NCBI RefSeq assembly: GCF_003853705.1
Contig: NZ_QTQI01000043.1
Location: forward strand, 1 to 47,248
Direction: 5' to 3'
From: Burkholderia sp. Bp8992
Lineage (GTDB): Bacteria; Pseudomonadota; Gammaproteobacteria; Burkholderiales; Burkholderiaceae
Length of the DNA: 47,248 nucleotides
This document shows, piece after piece, positions 16,651 through 24,853 of this stretch (within the stretch, counting starts at the first letter, position 1; each line of letters starts with the position of its first letter). The notes beneath the pieces were generated by a model, which made no database searches, had not been told where the DNA came from, and was given only the letters and a program-made list of their open reading frames with translations. Made by a program: the position numbers and the translations under genes.

Positions 16651-17604
16651 TCAGGTGCGCAGTCGCGGGTTCGACACGATCGAACACAGATCGGCGAACA
16701 GCACGAGCGTCAGGTAAGCGACGCAGAAAATCAGCGTGCAGGCCTGGACCAGCGGGAAATCACGGTTGCTGACGGCGTCGACCATCAGGCTCGCGAGGCC
16801 CGGATAGTTGAAGATCGTCTCGACGACGATCACGCCGCCGAGCAGATACGACAGGCTCAACGCGATCGCATTGGCGATCGGCCCGATCGCGTTCGGCAGC
16901 GCATGGCGCAGCACGACGCGCGCGGGGCTCGCACCCTTCAGCACGGCCATCTCGACATACGACGCGCTCAGTTGCTCGATCACCGCGGCGCGCGTCATCC
17001 GCGCCATCTGCGCGATCACGACCGCGCACAGCGTCAGCACCGGCATCGCATACGCACGCAGGAAATCGTGCGGGCTTTCGATCGGGCCGCTATACGACAG
17101 CGCGGACAGCCAGTGCAGCTTCACCGCGAACACGAGCACGGCAACCGTCGCGATCAGGAATTCCGGCGTTGCGACGAGCGACAGCGTGCCGAGGCTGATC
17201 ACGCGGTCGATCACCGACTCGCGCTTGACCGCCGCGAGGATCCCGAGCAGCAGCGCGATCGGCACCGACACGGCGGTCGTGATCGCCGCCAGCGTGAGCG
17301 ACTTCGGCAGGCGGCCGCCGATCAGCTCCGACACCGGCATGTCGCCGGACAGCGACCGGCCGAAATCGCCGTGCAGCAGCCCGCCGAGCCAGTGCACGTA
17401 ACGCACGTGCGCCGGCATGTCGAGGCCGAACTGCTGGCGCAGCGCGGCGACCGTCTCCGGCGTCGCCGACTGGCCGAGCGCGGCCTGCGCGGCGTCGCCC
17501 GGCAACAGGTTCGTGATCGTGAAGATGATCGCGGACACGATCAGCAGCGTCAGCGCGGTGACCGCGATGCGCCGGCCGATCAGGCCGATGAGAATTCGGT
17601 TCAT
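16651..17604 (-). CDS. Dipeptide-type ABC transporter permease (DppB-like)
   Basis: The 317-residue permease begins with a membrane segment and the NLLPGDAAQAALG motif, matching the DppB/OppB lead (LPGDP and related). It has six predicted membrane helices and an EAA loop around MAVLKGASPARVVLRHALPNA, followed by the GGVIVVETIFNYPGLA segment highly typical of this family. ATG 17604 has GGGAG upstream. It lies 79 bases after the binding-protein gene and directly adjoins the DppC-like gene, all one operon. Confidence 0.92.
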   Translation of the reverse strand: MNRILIGLIGRRIAVTALTLLIVSAIIFTITNLLPGDAAQAALGQSATPETVAALRQQFGLDMPAHVRYVHWLGGLLHGDFGRSLSGDMPVSELIGGRLPKSLTLAAITTAVSVPIALLLGILAAVKRESVIDRVISLGTLSLVATPEFLIATVAVLVFAVKLHWLSALSYSGPIESPHDFLRAYAMPVLTLCAVVIAQMARMTRAAVIEQLSASYVEMAVLKGASPARVVLRHALPNAIGPIANAIALSLSYLLGGVIVVETIFNYPGLASLMVDAVSNRDFPLVQACTLIFCVAYLTLVLFADLCSIVSNPRLRT

Positions 17605-17683
17605 TGAGCGGCACTCCCGAAAATACCGCGCGTGGCCGGCGCGGTGCTCCGCACCGGCCGCGCGACGGCGGCCAGCAACAACG

Positions 17684-19267
17684 TCATGCGTTCCACCACA
17701 CGTTCTCGGCGAACGTGAAGCCCATCATCGGGCCGGTCGGGATCGAGCCGAGGCCCGCGAGCCGCTTGTCGTATCCGTCGAGGAAGCTGATGAACGCCGG
17801 AATGCCGACGCGGCCCTGCTGCGACACGATCACCTGCATGTCGCCGTACATCTGCTTGCGCTTCGCATCGTCGGTTTCCGAACGCGCGGCGAGCAGCAGC
17901 TGGTCGAACTTCGCGTTCTTCCAGCCCGACTCGTTCCACGGCGCATCCGACTTGAAGAACTGCGTGAACAGCACGTCGGCGCTCGAGCGCGGGTTGATGT
18001 TGCCGAAGGTGAGCGGGTGCTTCATCCAGTGGTTCGACCAGTAGCCGTCGGGCGACGCGCGGTTGACCTGCAGGTTCAGCCCGATCTTCTGGCCGGCCTG
18101 CTGCAGCAGCACGGCCATTTCGATCGAACCGTTCGCGTCGGACGTCGCATAGATCGGCGGCAGCGTGGCGCCCAGCGCGCCCGCCTTCTGGAACAGGAAC
18201 TTCGCCTTGTCCGGATCGTGCGCCCGCTGCGGCAGCGACGCGTTGTAGTAGCGATGCCCCGGCGGAATCGGCTGGTCGTTGCCGATCACCGAGTAGCCGC
18301 GGAACACCGCCGTGCGGAGCTGCTCGCGATCGAACAGGTACTTCATCCCTTCGACGAAATCGGGACTCGAGACGATCGGGTTGTCGCTGCGCATGATCAG
18401 GTCGGTATAGAGGCCCGACTTGGTTTCCTTCAGCGCGTAGCCCGGCGTCGACGAGACCCGCTGCGTCGAGCGCGGATCGATCGCATTGATCAGGTGCACG
18501 TCGCCCGACAGCAGTGCGTTCAGGCGCGCGGCGCTGTCGCTGATGCCGATCAGCTCGATCTCGTCGAGATACGGCTTGCCCGGCTTGAAGTAGCTGTCGT
18601 TGCGCACGCCGACGGTCGATACACCCGGCTTGAACGATTTCAGCTTGTACGGGCCGCAGCCGATGCCGGTCGAGAAGTCGGTCGTGCCGTCCTTGACGAT
18701 CACGAGCTGCGGCGTCGCGAGAATGACCGGCAGGTCCGCGTTCGCGCTCGCGAGCGTCAACGTGACTTCGTCGGGCCCGCTCGCCTTCGCATCCGCGAAC
18801 TGTTCGGCAAGCGTCTTGACCTTCGACGCGGTGGCCGCGTTCTTGTGGCGCATCAGCGAAAACACCACGTCGGCCGGGCCGACGGGCTTGCCGTCGTGGA
18901 ACGTGACGCCCTTGCGCAGCTTGATGATCCACGTCTTCGCATCGGTCGTCTGTAGCGACTCGGCGAGGTTCATCTGCGGCGTCAGGCTCGCATCCAGCTG
19001 CGTGAGGCCGCTGTAGAACATGAAGAAGCGCGTATAGTCCGCGCCCGTCGAGCCCTTGGCCGGGTCGAGCGTGTCGGCCGTCGAGCCGGCTTCGTTCGCG
19101 ACCCGGATCTTGCCGCCGCGCTTCGGCGCGGGCGCGGCGAATGCAGAGCCGGGGGTCGTCAGCAGTCCGCCGGCGCCGGCGGCCATCATGCCGCTCGCCG
19201 CCATGACCTTCATCATGTCGCGGCGCGTGAAGCCGCCCTTGCCGCCGTTGTCGATATCGTCGCTCAT
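17684..19267 (-). CDS. Dipeptide-type ABC transporter substrate-binding protein
   Basis: The 527-residue protein belongs to the SBP_bac_5 (DppA/OppA) family. It has a twin-arginine-like signal (FTRRDMMKVMAASG) and a hydrophobic stretch ending near AFAAP, so export to the periplasm by Tat is likely. Family landmarks are the DTLDPAKG segment after the signal, LRKGVTFHDGKPVGPADVVFSL, and a C-terminal GRVGIPAFISFLDGY region. It is the first gene of the transporter operon and so sets its specificity. Members bind peptides, but also opines, nickel or sugars; here the surrounding flavoprotein and amidohydrolase genes point to a peptide- or amide-like amine. A 454-base control region precedes it. Confidence 0.9.
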   Translation of the reverse strand: MSDDIDNGGKGGFTRRDMMKVMAASGMMAAGAGGLLTTPGSAFAAPAPKRGGKIRVANEAGSTADTLDPAKGSTGADYTRFFMFYSGLTQLDASLTPQMNLAESLQTTDAKTWIIKLRKGVTFHDGKPVGPADVVFSLMRHKNAATASKVKTLAEQFADAKASGPDEVTLTLASANADLPVILATPQLVIVKDGTTDFSTGIGCGPYKLKSFKPGVSTVGVRNDSYFKPGKPYLDEIELIGISDSAARLNALLSGDVHLINAIDPRSTQRVSSTPGYALKETKSGLYTDLIMRSDNPIVSSPDFVEGMKYLFDREQLRTAVFRGYSVIGNDQPIPPGHRYYNASLPQRAHDPDKAKFLFQKAGALGATLPPIYATSDANGSIEMAVLLQQAGQKIGLNLQVNRASPDGYWSNHWMKHPLTFGNINPRSSADVLFTQFFKSDAPWNESGWKNAKFDQLLLAARSETDDAKRKQMYGDMQVIVSQQGRVGIPAFISFLDGYDKRLAGLGSIPTGPMMGFTFAENVWWNA

Positions 19268-19721
19268 CCGAACTGCTCCTGACTGTGGAAAGTGGGTCCA
19301 AGGGTCCAGCGTGGTTGTTCAATCCCGCCGCGCCCGCTTGCTGGTGGCGGGCGCAACGTCGTACACATGCAATTCATTTAAGCATCGACAAAATGCCGGT
19401 TGTCCCGATTCGGGGCGCCCTCACGATACGAATCGACCGTTTTGGGTAGCCCGCGCAGCATGATTTGCTGCGTGCTTGCAGGGACCGCAGGCGGGCGCCC
19501 GCTGCGTACCGCTGCGCGTCGTCCGGTGCCGCTGGCGACGCGCGTGTGAAAGCTCAGAGGATTGCTGGCGGCCGCCAGGCGTTCATCCCGAAGGCGCGAT
19601 GCAACGCGGACACCTGCGCGGCGTGGCGACGCCGCCGGCCTGCCCGGTGCGCGGGTTTTCCCCGGGTATCGCGACAGGCCGCGGCAGACGCACGCGACAT
19701 CGCACCGGGGAAACGCGTCGC
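19268..19721. other. Intergenic control region before the ABC transporter operon
   Basis: This 454-base stretch holds no credible gene. The part nearest the transporter operon (19360-19440) is AT-richer and contains the 16-base dyad at 19388-19403; the rest, up to the HAD gene stop at 19722, is GC-rich and shows no clear structure to me. Confidence 0.5.
19388..19403. promoter_or_regulatory. Candidate operator ACAAAATGCCGGTTGT
   Basis: ACAA and TTGT form perfect four-base arms around AATGCCGG, 121-136 bases before the binding-protein start at 19267. The core AAAATGCCG recurs at 22644-22652, about 120 bases before the aminotransferase start, and a near copy is at 13699-13714. This suggests one regulator acting on three promoters of the cluster; it remains a prediction. 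Confidence 0.4.
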
Positions 19722-20390
19722 TTACAGCCCGAGCTGCGTCGCGAGATGGCCGATGTCCGACACTTCGTAATAGTTGTAGAACGGCGTGCCCGGCTCGTGG
19801 CCGCGATTCACGAACGCCTTGTGCTTGATCCCGAGATCCTCGGCCGTCATCAGGTCGTAGCGCAGGCTCGACGACACGTGCAACACGTCCTCGGGCTTGC
19901 AGCCGAGCTTGTCGAACATGTATTCGAAGCCCTGCATGCGCGGCTTGTACGATTGGGCCTGCTGCGCGGTGAAGACGGCATGGAACGGCGCGCCGAGCTT
20001 GTTGACGTTGCTCATGATCTGCTCGTCCATTGCGTTCGACAGGATCACCAGCTTGTACTTCGAAGCCAGCCGCGACAGCCCGGCCGGCACGTCCGGATGG
20101 GGGCCCCACGTCGGCACCGCCAGGTAGAAGCGTTCGGCCTCGGCTTCGTCGAACTTCACGCCGACCCGCGCGCAAGTGCGGCGGATCGCGTTGACGACGA
20201 CGTCGCGGTACGGCTTCCAGGCGCCGAGCACCTCGTCGAGCCGATACGCGGCGAACGCGCGCACGAACGCCTCCATTGCGACCGGCGACAGCCGGTCCGC
20301 ATAGATTTCGCGCGCCGTCTCGGCCATCCGAAAATGGGTCAGCGTGCCGTAGCAGTCGAAGGTGATGTACTTCGGTTCAAACTGGATCAT
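19722..20390 (-). CDS. Haloacid dehalogenase type II / HAD hydrolase
   Basis: The 222-residue protein is a HAD hydrolase of the 2-haloacid dehalogenase type II group. The nucleophile is Asp12 in ITFDCYGTLTHF. Motif II is the Ser/Asn of LVILSNAMDE, and motif III the Lys of QSYKPRMQGFEYM, followed by an SSSLRYDLMTAEDLGI motif IV region. Members hydrolyse 2-haloacids, but many act on phosphate or other substrates; those found in amine or amino-acid catabolic clusters are mostly of unknown substrate. ATG 20390 is preceded by AGGACG. It is divergent from the GNAT gene at 20812. Confidence 0.85.
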   Translation of the reverse strand: MIQFEPKYITFDCYGTLTHFRMAETAREIYADRLSPVAMEAFVRAFAAYRLDEVLGAWKPYRDVVVNAIRRTCARVGVKFDEAEAERFYLAVPTWGPHPDVPAGLSRLASKYKLVILSNAMDEQIMSNVNKLGAPFHAVFTAQQAQSYKPRMQGFEYMFDKLGCKPEDVLHVSSSLRYDLMTAEDLGIKHKAFVNRGHEPGTPFYNYYEVSDIGHLATQLGL

Positions 20391-20811
20391 GGTGACGTCC
20401 TGTCGGTGTGAAGCCCCGGGCCGGGCCGGGGACGGGCTGGGTTTGATGAAATTGAATCAAGGCAAAAAGTGCCGCGCGCGTCGTTTGGCGCCGTCCGAAA
20501 CGCAGAATCGCCGCGTGTTGCGCGGCGCGAGCAGCACGATATGCGGCGCGCCCCGCACCGCCGGCCGCTGCGGTCCGCAGGCATTCGGGCATGACGCCGC
20601 GCTTTCATCGTAGTACCGCCCTCACAGCAGGAACGGTCGAATTGACCGGCCGCGCCGGCACGACATGCGCAATCGTCCACGCCGGTCGGGCGGATTCGCA
20701 TCGATCGCGCACGCGAGGGCCCGCCGCCGGAAAACAGGCGAATCGTCCTATCCGTTGCGCCGCCGCGCTGGCAGAGTAATCGCGTCATTTCCACCCCATC
20801 CGGAGTCCGGC
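20391..20811. other. Divergent intergenic region between HAD and GNAT genes
   Basis: These 421 bases contain no credible gene. Near the HAD gene they hold a GC-rich hairpin (CCCCGG 20414-20419 with CCGGGG 20426-20431) that would lie in the HAD mRNA leader, and a dyad TTGAT-N8-ATCAA (20443-20460) that may be an operator. The side nearest GNAT is GC-rich, with no clear promoter to me. Confidence 0.45.
20443..20460. promoter_or_regulatory. Candidate operator dyad TTGAT-N8-ATCAA
   Basis: Five-base inverted arms with an eight-base AT-rich spacer stand 53-70 bases before the HAD start, in an otherwise very GC-rich gap. This position suits a promoter-overlapping operator of the HAD gene. No regulator is assigned. 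Confidence 0.3.
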
Positions 20812-21672
20812 GTGTCCGACCACAATCCTTCCCGCACGCTCACGTATCGCCCGCTCGCCGAAGCAGACCTGCCCGCCGCGCATCGGCTGTCGGAGGCGGT
20901 CAAGTGGCCGCACCGGCTCGACGACTGGCGCTTCGTGTTCGCGCTCGGCAACGGCTTCGTCGCCGAAGACGAAACCGGCATCGTCGGCACCGCGTTTGGC
21001 TGGCCCTTCGGCGAATCGCACGCATCGCTCGGCATGGTCATCGTGTCGCCCGAGCGCCAGGGCCATGGCATCGGGCGCGAGCTGATGACCCGCGTGGTCG
21101 ACAGCCTCGGCACGCGCACCATTTTTCTGCATGCGACGCCGGCGGGCGAGCCGCTGTACGCGAAATTCGGCTTCGAAGCGATCGATACGATCGATCAGCA
21201 CCAGGGCGCGGCCTTCCAGCCGCCGCTGATCTCGCTGCCGCCGGGCGAGCGCCTGCGCCCGCTCGGCACCAACGACGGGCCGCGCCTCGCCGCGCTCGCG
21301 TCGCGCGCGGCCGGTTACGAACGCGGCGCCGTGATCGATGCGCTGCTCGACGTCGCGAACGGGATCGCGCTCGACCGCGACGGCGAGCTGCTCGGCTTCG
21401 CGCTGTTCCGCCGTTTCGGCCGCGGCCACGTGATCGGCCCGGTGATCGCACCGGATGCGCTGCGCGCGCAGGCGCTGATCAGCCACTGGCTCGCGCTGCA
21501 CGAGGGCATGTTCGTGCGGCTCGACGTGCCGGGCGACAGCGGGCTGTCCGACTGGCTGCAGGGGCTCGGGCTGCCGCGCGTCGACACCGTCGTCGCGATG
21601 GCGCGCGGCGCGGCGCCCGAACGCGACCCGGCGCTGCGCGCGTACGCGATCGTGAACCAGGCACTCGGTTGA
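20812..21672 (+). CDS. Two-domain GNAT-family N-acetyltransferase, second copy
   Basis: The 286-residue protein resembles the one at 4558-5460 along its length: LTYRPLAEADLPAAHRLS against LRYRRFTAADVPAAHALS, acetyl-CoA loop ERQGHGIGRELMTRV, TIFLHATPAGEPLY.KFGF, and the C-terminal FRRFGRGHVIGPV region. The start is GTG 20812 with GGAG 7-11 bases upstream; the upstream part of the frame is Arg-rich and has no ribosome site. It is 12 bases before the GhrA-like gene and forms an operon with it. The acceptor amine is unknown. Confidence 0.82.
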   Translation: MSDHNPSRTLTYRPLAEADLPAAHRLSEAVKWPHRLDDWRFVFALGNGFVAEDETGIVGTAFGWPFGESHASLGMVIVSPERQGHGIGRELMTRVVDSLGTRTIFLHATPAGEPLYAKFGFEAIDTIDQHQGAAFQPPLISLPPGERLRPLGTNDGPRLAALASRAAGYERGAVIDALLDVANGIALDRDGELLGFALFRRFGRGHVIGPVIAPDALRAQALISHWLALHEGMFVRLDVPGDSGLSDWLQGLGLPRVDTVVAMARGAAPERDPALRAYAIVNQALG

Positions 21673-21684
21673 GCAGGACGCACG

Positions 21685-22611
21685 ATGAGCTTTCTCTACA
21701 AGGCCGACCCGGTGCGCGGCGCGCAGTGGGCGGCGCGCTTCGCGCAACTGGCGCCCGATCTGCCGTTCCGGATCTGGCCTGACCTCGGCGACGCCAAAGC
21801 CGTCCGCTATCTCGCCGCATGGCAGCCGCCGGACGACCCGGTCGCACTCCTGCCGAATCTCGAGGTCGTGTTCTCGGTCGGTGCCGGCATCGACCAGTTC
21901 GACCTGTCGCGCGTGCCTTCGCACATTCCCGTCGTGCGGATGATCGAGCCGGGCATCGTCGAAGGGATGGTCGAGTACGTGACGCAGGCCGTGCTGACGA
22001 TCCACCGCGACCTGTTCGACTATGCGGCGCAGCAACGCGAGCAGGTATGGCGCGAGCATCCCGTGCGCGCAGCCGCGTCGCGGCGCGTCGGCGTGCTCGG
22101 GCTCGGCACGCTCGGCCAGGCCGTGCTCGACACGCTGCGGCGCTTCGGCTTCCCGTGCGCCGGCTGGAGCCGCACGCCGCGCACGCTCGACGGCGTCGAC
22201 TGCTACGCGGGCGACGCGGCGCTCGAACCGTTCCTGGCCCGCAGCGACATCCTGATCTGCCTGCTGCCGCTCACCGACGGCACGCGCGGCCTGCTCGGCA
22301 CGCGCGTGTTCGACGCGCTGCCGGCCGGTGCATCGCTCGTGCAGGTCGGGCGCGGCCCGCAGCTCGATGCAGCCGCGCTGCTCGCCGCGCTCGACGGCGG
22401 CCGCCTCGACAGCGCGATCCTCGACGTGACGGACCCCGAACCATTGCCGGCCGGCCACCCGTTCTGGACGCACCCGCGCATCCGGATCACGCCGCACATT
22501 GCCAGTGCGACGCGGCCCGACACCGCCGTCGACGCCATCCTCGCGAACCTCGCGCGCCATCGCGCGGGCCAGCCGATGGTCGGCGTCGTCGATCGCGCGC
22601 GCGGCTACTGA
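21685..22611 (+). CDS. ghrA: Glyoxylate/hydroxypyruvate reductase A-type D-2-hydroxyacid dehydrogenase
   Basis: The 308-residue protein is a GhrA-type member of the D-isomer-specific 2-hydroxyacid dehydrogenase family, reducing glyoxylate or hydroxypyruvate with NADPH. It has the Rossmann motif GLGTLG (139-144), the catalytic set Arg223 (VGRGPQ), Glu252 (DPEPLP) and His271 (ITPHIA), and the GVVDRARGY C-terminus shared with E. coli GhrA. In this cluster it might remove a 2-oxoacid made by the transaminase or oxidoreductases. ATG 21685 follows the GNAT stop by 12 bases, with GAGCAGGA upstream. Confidence 0.82.
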   Translation: MSFLYKADPVRGAQWAARFAQLAPDLPFRIWPDLGDAKAVRYLAAWQPPDDPVALLPNLEVVFSVGAGIDQFDLSRVPSHIPVVRMIEPGIVEGMVEYVTQAVLTIHRDLFDYAAQQREQVWREHPVRAAASRRVGVLGLGTLGQAVLDTLRRFGFPCAGWSRTPRTLDGVDCYAGDAALEPFLARSDILICLLPLTDGTRGLLGTRVFDALPAGASLVQVGRGPQLDAAALLAALDGGRLDSAILDVTDPEPLPAGHPFWTHPRIRITPHIASATRPDTAVDAILANLARHRAGQPMVGVVDRARGY

Positions 22612-22705
22612 CGAGCGCGCCCGGCCAGCCGGGCGCGCAGCAGAAAATGCCGAAGCGCCCCGTGCAAACGCCGCGCGCGTACGTTTCGAGCCGCAAATTG
22701 AAGAC

Positions 22706-22715
22706 GCATGCGGAT
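22706..22715. promoter_or_regulatory. Repeated promoter-region word GCATGCGGAT
   Basis: The word lies 57-66 bases before the aminotransferase start and recurs exactly at 40655-40664 before the polyamine binding-protein gene; both are followed by a similar T-rich stretch ending TxTxCGxxxGTT. It may mark a shared regulator, such as the Lrp-type protein at 24258. The AAAATGCCG core at 22644-22652 is also in this 160-base promoter gap. Confidence 0.3.
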
Positions 22716-22771
22716 TTCTCGCCCGTTAGCATGAACTCACCGCTGACACCCGACGAGAGTCCCGCCTTCCC

Positions 22772-24172
22772 ATGAACCAAGCCGCGCTGATCGAAGCCGA
22801 TCGTCAACACCTGATCCACCCCGTCGTCAATTACCGTGCGCACGAAGCGCGCGGCGTCACCGTGCTGGAATCCGCCGACGGCGTGTTCCTGCGCGACGCC
22901 GCGGGCCATACGCTGCTCGACGCGTTCTCGGGCCTGTGGTGCGTGAACGTCGGCTACGGCCGCGACAGCGTCGTGAAAGCCGCCGCCGACCAGATGGCGA
23001 AACTGCCCTACGCGACCGGCTATTTCCATTTCGGCTCGCAGCCCGCGATCGAGCTGGCCGAACGGCTCGCGGCACTCGCGCCGCCGTCGCTGAACCGCGT
23101 GTACTTCACGCTCGGCGGATCGGATGCGGTCGACTCCGCGGTGCGCTTCATCACGCACTATTTCAACGCGACCGGCCGCCCGTCGAAGAAGCACATGATT
23201 GCGCTCGAACGCGGCTATCACGGCTCGTCGTCGATCGGCGCCGGCCTGACTGCGCTGCCGGCGTTCCACCGCCACTTCGACCTGCCGCGCGCGGACCAGC
23301 ACCACATCCCGTCGCCCTACCCGTACCGCAATCCGCTCGGCGACGATCCGCCCGCGCTGATCGCCGCGTCGGTCGCCGCGCTCGAGGCGAAAGTCGCGGA
23401 ACTCGGCGCGGACAACGTCGCGGCCTTCTTCTGCGAGCCCGTGCAGGGTTCGGGCGGCGTGATCGTGCCGCCGGCCGGCTGGCTGAAGGCGATGCGCGAA
23501 GCGTGCCGGCGCCTCGGCATCCTGTTCGTCGCCGACGAGGTGATCACCGGCTTCGGCCGCACGGGCCCGCTGTTCGCGTGCGAGCGGGAGCAGCTCGATC
23601 CGGACCTGATGACCGTCGCGAAGGGACTGACCGCCGGCTATGCGCCGATGGGCGCCGTGCTGATGTCCGACGAAATCTACGAAGGCATCGCGGGCAGCCG
23701 CACGGAATCGGCCGCGGTCGGCCACGGCCATACGTATTCCGCGCACCCGGTCAGCGCGGCGATCGGCCTCGAGGTGCTGAAGCTCTATCACGAAGGCGGG
23801 CTGCTCGCGAACGGCCAGGCGCTGGCGCCGCGCTTCGCGGCGGGGCTCGACGCGCTGCGCGCGCATCCGCTCGTCGGCGACGCGCGCTCGGTCGGCCTGC
23901 TCGGCGCGCTCGAACTGGTCGCCGACAAGGCGCGCAAGACGCGCTTCGACGCGGCGCTGAACGTGCCGGACAAGATCGCGGCGGCCGCGTACGCGAACGG
24001 CGTGGTGTTTCGCGCATTCGGCGACGGCATACTCGGCTTCGCGCCGGCGCTGAGCTTCTCCGCAGGCGAGTTCGACCTGCTGTTCGAACGCCTGCGCAAG
24101 ACGCTCGACGACGTGCTGGCCGACCCGGGCGTGCAGCGCGCGCTGGACGCCGCGCACGCGCAGCCGGCCTGA
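22772..24172 (+). CDS. Class III omega-aminotransferase (SpuC / beta-alanine-pyruvate type)
   Basis: The 466-residue PLP enzyme transfers the terminal amino group of an omega-amino compound (putrescine, cadaverine, GABA or beta-alanine in relatives) to pyruvate or a similar acceptor. Features are GLWCVNVGYGRD (54-65), FCEPVQGSGGV (220-230), the PLP-binding DEVITGFGRTG (255-265) and Schiff-base Lys284 in TVAKGLTAGY. ATG 22772 follows a 160-base promoter gap with two candidate motifs. Downstream lies an Lrp-type regulator and a GabD-like dehydrogenase, so the pair could convert a C4 amino acid to succinate. Specificity cannot be fixed from sequence alone. Confidence 0.88.
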   Translation: MNQAALIEADRQHLIHPVVNYRAHEARGVTVLESADGVFLRDAAGHTLLDAFSGLWCVNVGYGRDSVVKAAADQMAKLPYATGYFHFGSQPAIELAERLAALAPPSLNRVYFTLGGSDAVDSAVRFITHYFNATGRPSKKHMIALERGYHGSSSIGAGLTALPAFHRHFDLPRADQHHIPSPYPYRNPLGDDPPALIAASVAALEAKVAELGADNVAAFFCEPVQGSGGVIVPPAGWLKAMREACRRLGILFVADEVITGFGRTGPLFACEREQLDPDLMTVAKGLTAGYAPMGAVLMSDEIYEGIAGSRTESAAVGHGHTYSAHPVSAAIGLEVLKLYHEGGLLANGQALAPRFAAGLDALRAHPLVGDARSVGLLGALELVADKARKTRFDAALNVPDKIAAAAYANGVVFRAFGDGILGFAPALSFSAGEFDLLFERLRKTLDDVLADPGVQRALDAAHAQPA

Positions 24173-24257
24173 CGGGCCAAGGGAAAGCCGGGCTTGTGGC
24201 GGCCATCGTTCGACTCTAAAGTAACCGGACATTCCATTTTTTCCGACTCACGTGAAC

Positions 24258-24749
24258 ATGACGGACAGCAAGCTGGATCGCATCGACCTGCGCATCCTCT
24301 CCCAGTTGCAGAAGCGCGGCCGCATGACCAACGTCGAACTGGCCGACGCGGTCGGGCTGTCGCCCAGTCCATGCCTGATCCGCGTGAAGCGGCTCGAGAA
24401 GGCCGGCTACATCGGCGGCTACGGCGCGCACATCCAGCTCGAGAAACTCGGCGACGTGCAGGTCGTGTTCACCGAGGTCACGCTGGCCGACCACCGCCGC
24501 GAGGACTTCGACCGCTTCGTCGCGGCCATCCGCAACGTCGACGAGATCGTCGAGTGCCACCTCGCGAGTGGCGGCTACGACTATCTGCTGAAGTTCATCA
24601 CGCGCAGCGTGAGCCACTACCAGACGATCGTCGAAGGGCTGCTCGAGCAGAACATCGGCATCGAGAAGTATTTCAGTTACGTGATCATCAAATCGCCGTT
24701 CGTCAAACGGCACTACCCGCTCGAATCGCTGTTCGGCGAACGGCACTGA
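24258..24749 (+). CDS. Lrp/AsnC-family transcriptional regulator
   Basis: The 163-residue protein has an N-terminal HTH (LDRIDLRILSQLQKRGRMTN, then VELADAVGLSPSPCLIRVKRLE) and the RAM/AsnC ligand-binding domain (about 70-150), with GGYDYLLKFITR in the usual place. The start is either ATG 24258 or GTG 24252 two codons earlier; neither has a strong ribosome site. Lrp-type proteins respond to an amino acid. Its place between the aminotransferase and the GabD-like gene suggests that it controls them and perhaps the divergent catabolic genes. Confidence 0.9.
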   Translation: MTDSKLDRIDLRILSQLQKRGRMTNVELADAVGLSPSPCLIRVKRLEKAGYIGGYGAHIQLEKLGDVQVVFTEVTLADHRREDFDRFVAAIRNVDEIVECHLASGGYDYLLKFITRSVSHYQTIVEGLLEQNIGIEKYFSYVIIKSPFVKRHYPLESLFGERH

Positions 24750-24853
24750 CCGCAGCGTGCGATCGCCCTGAACGCGGCAGCCCGCTGTCCGCGCAGGATC
24801 GTCACGCGCCCGCGCAGCCGCTGTCGCCGAACCGCTCCATCCAAGGAACTGCC

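Noticed and set aside
24194-24853. Long N-terminal extension of the GabD-like dehydrogenase
   Set aside because: It overlaps the Lrp-type gene in another frame; the ATG at 24854 has a ribosome site and the normal family N-terminus.
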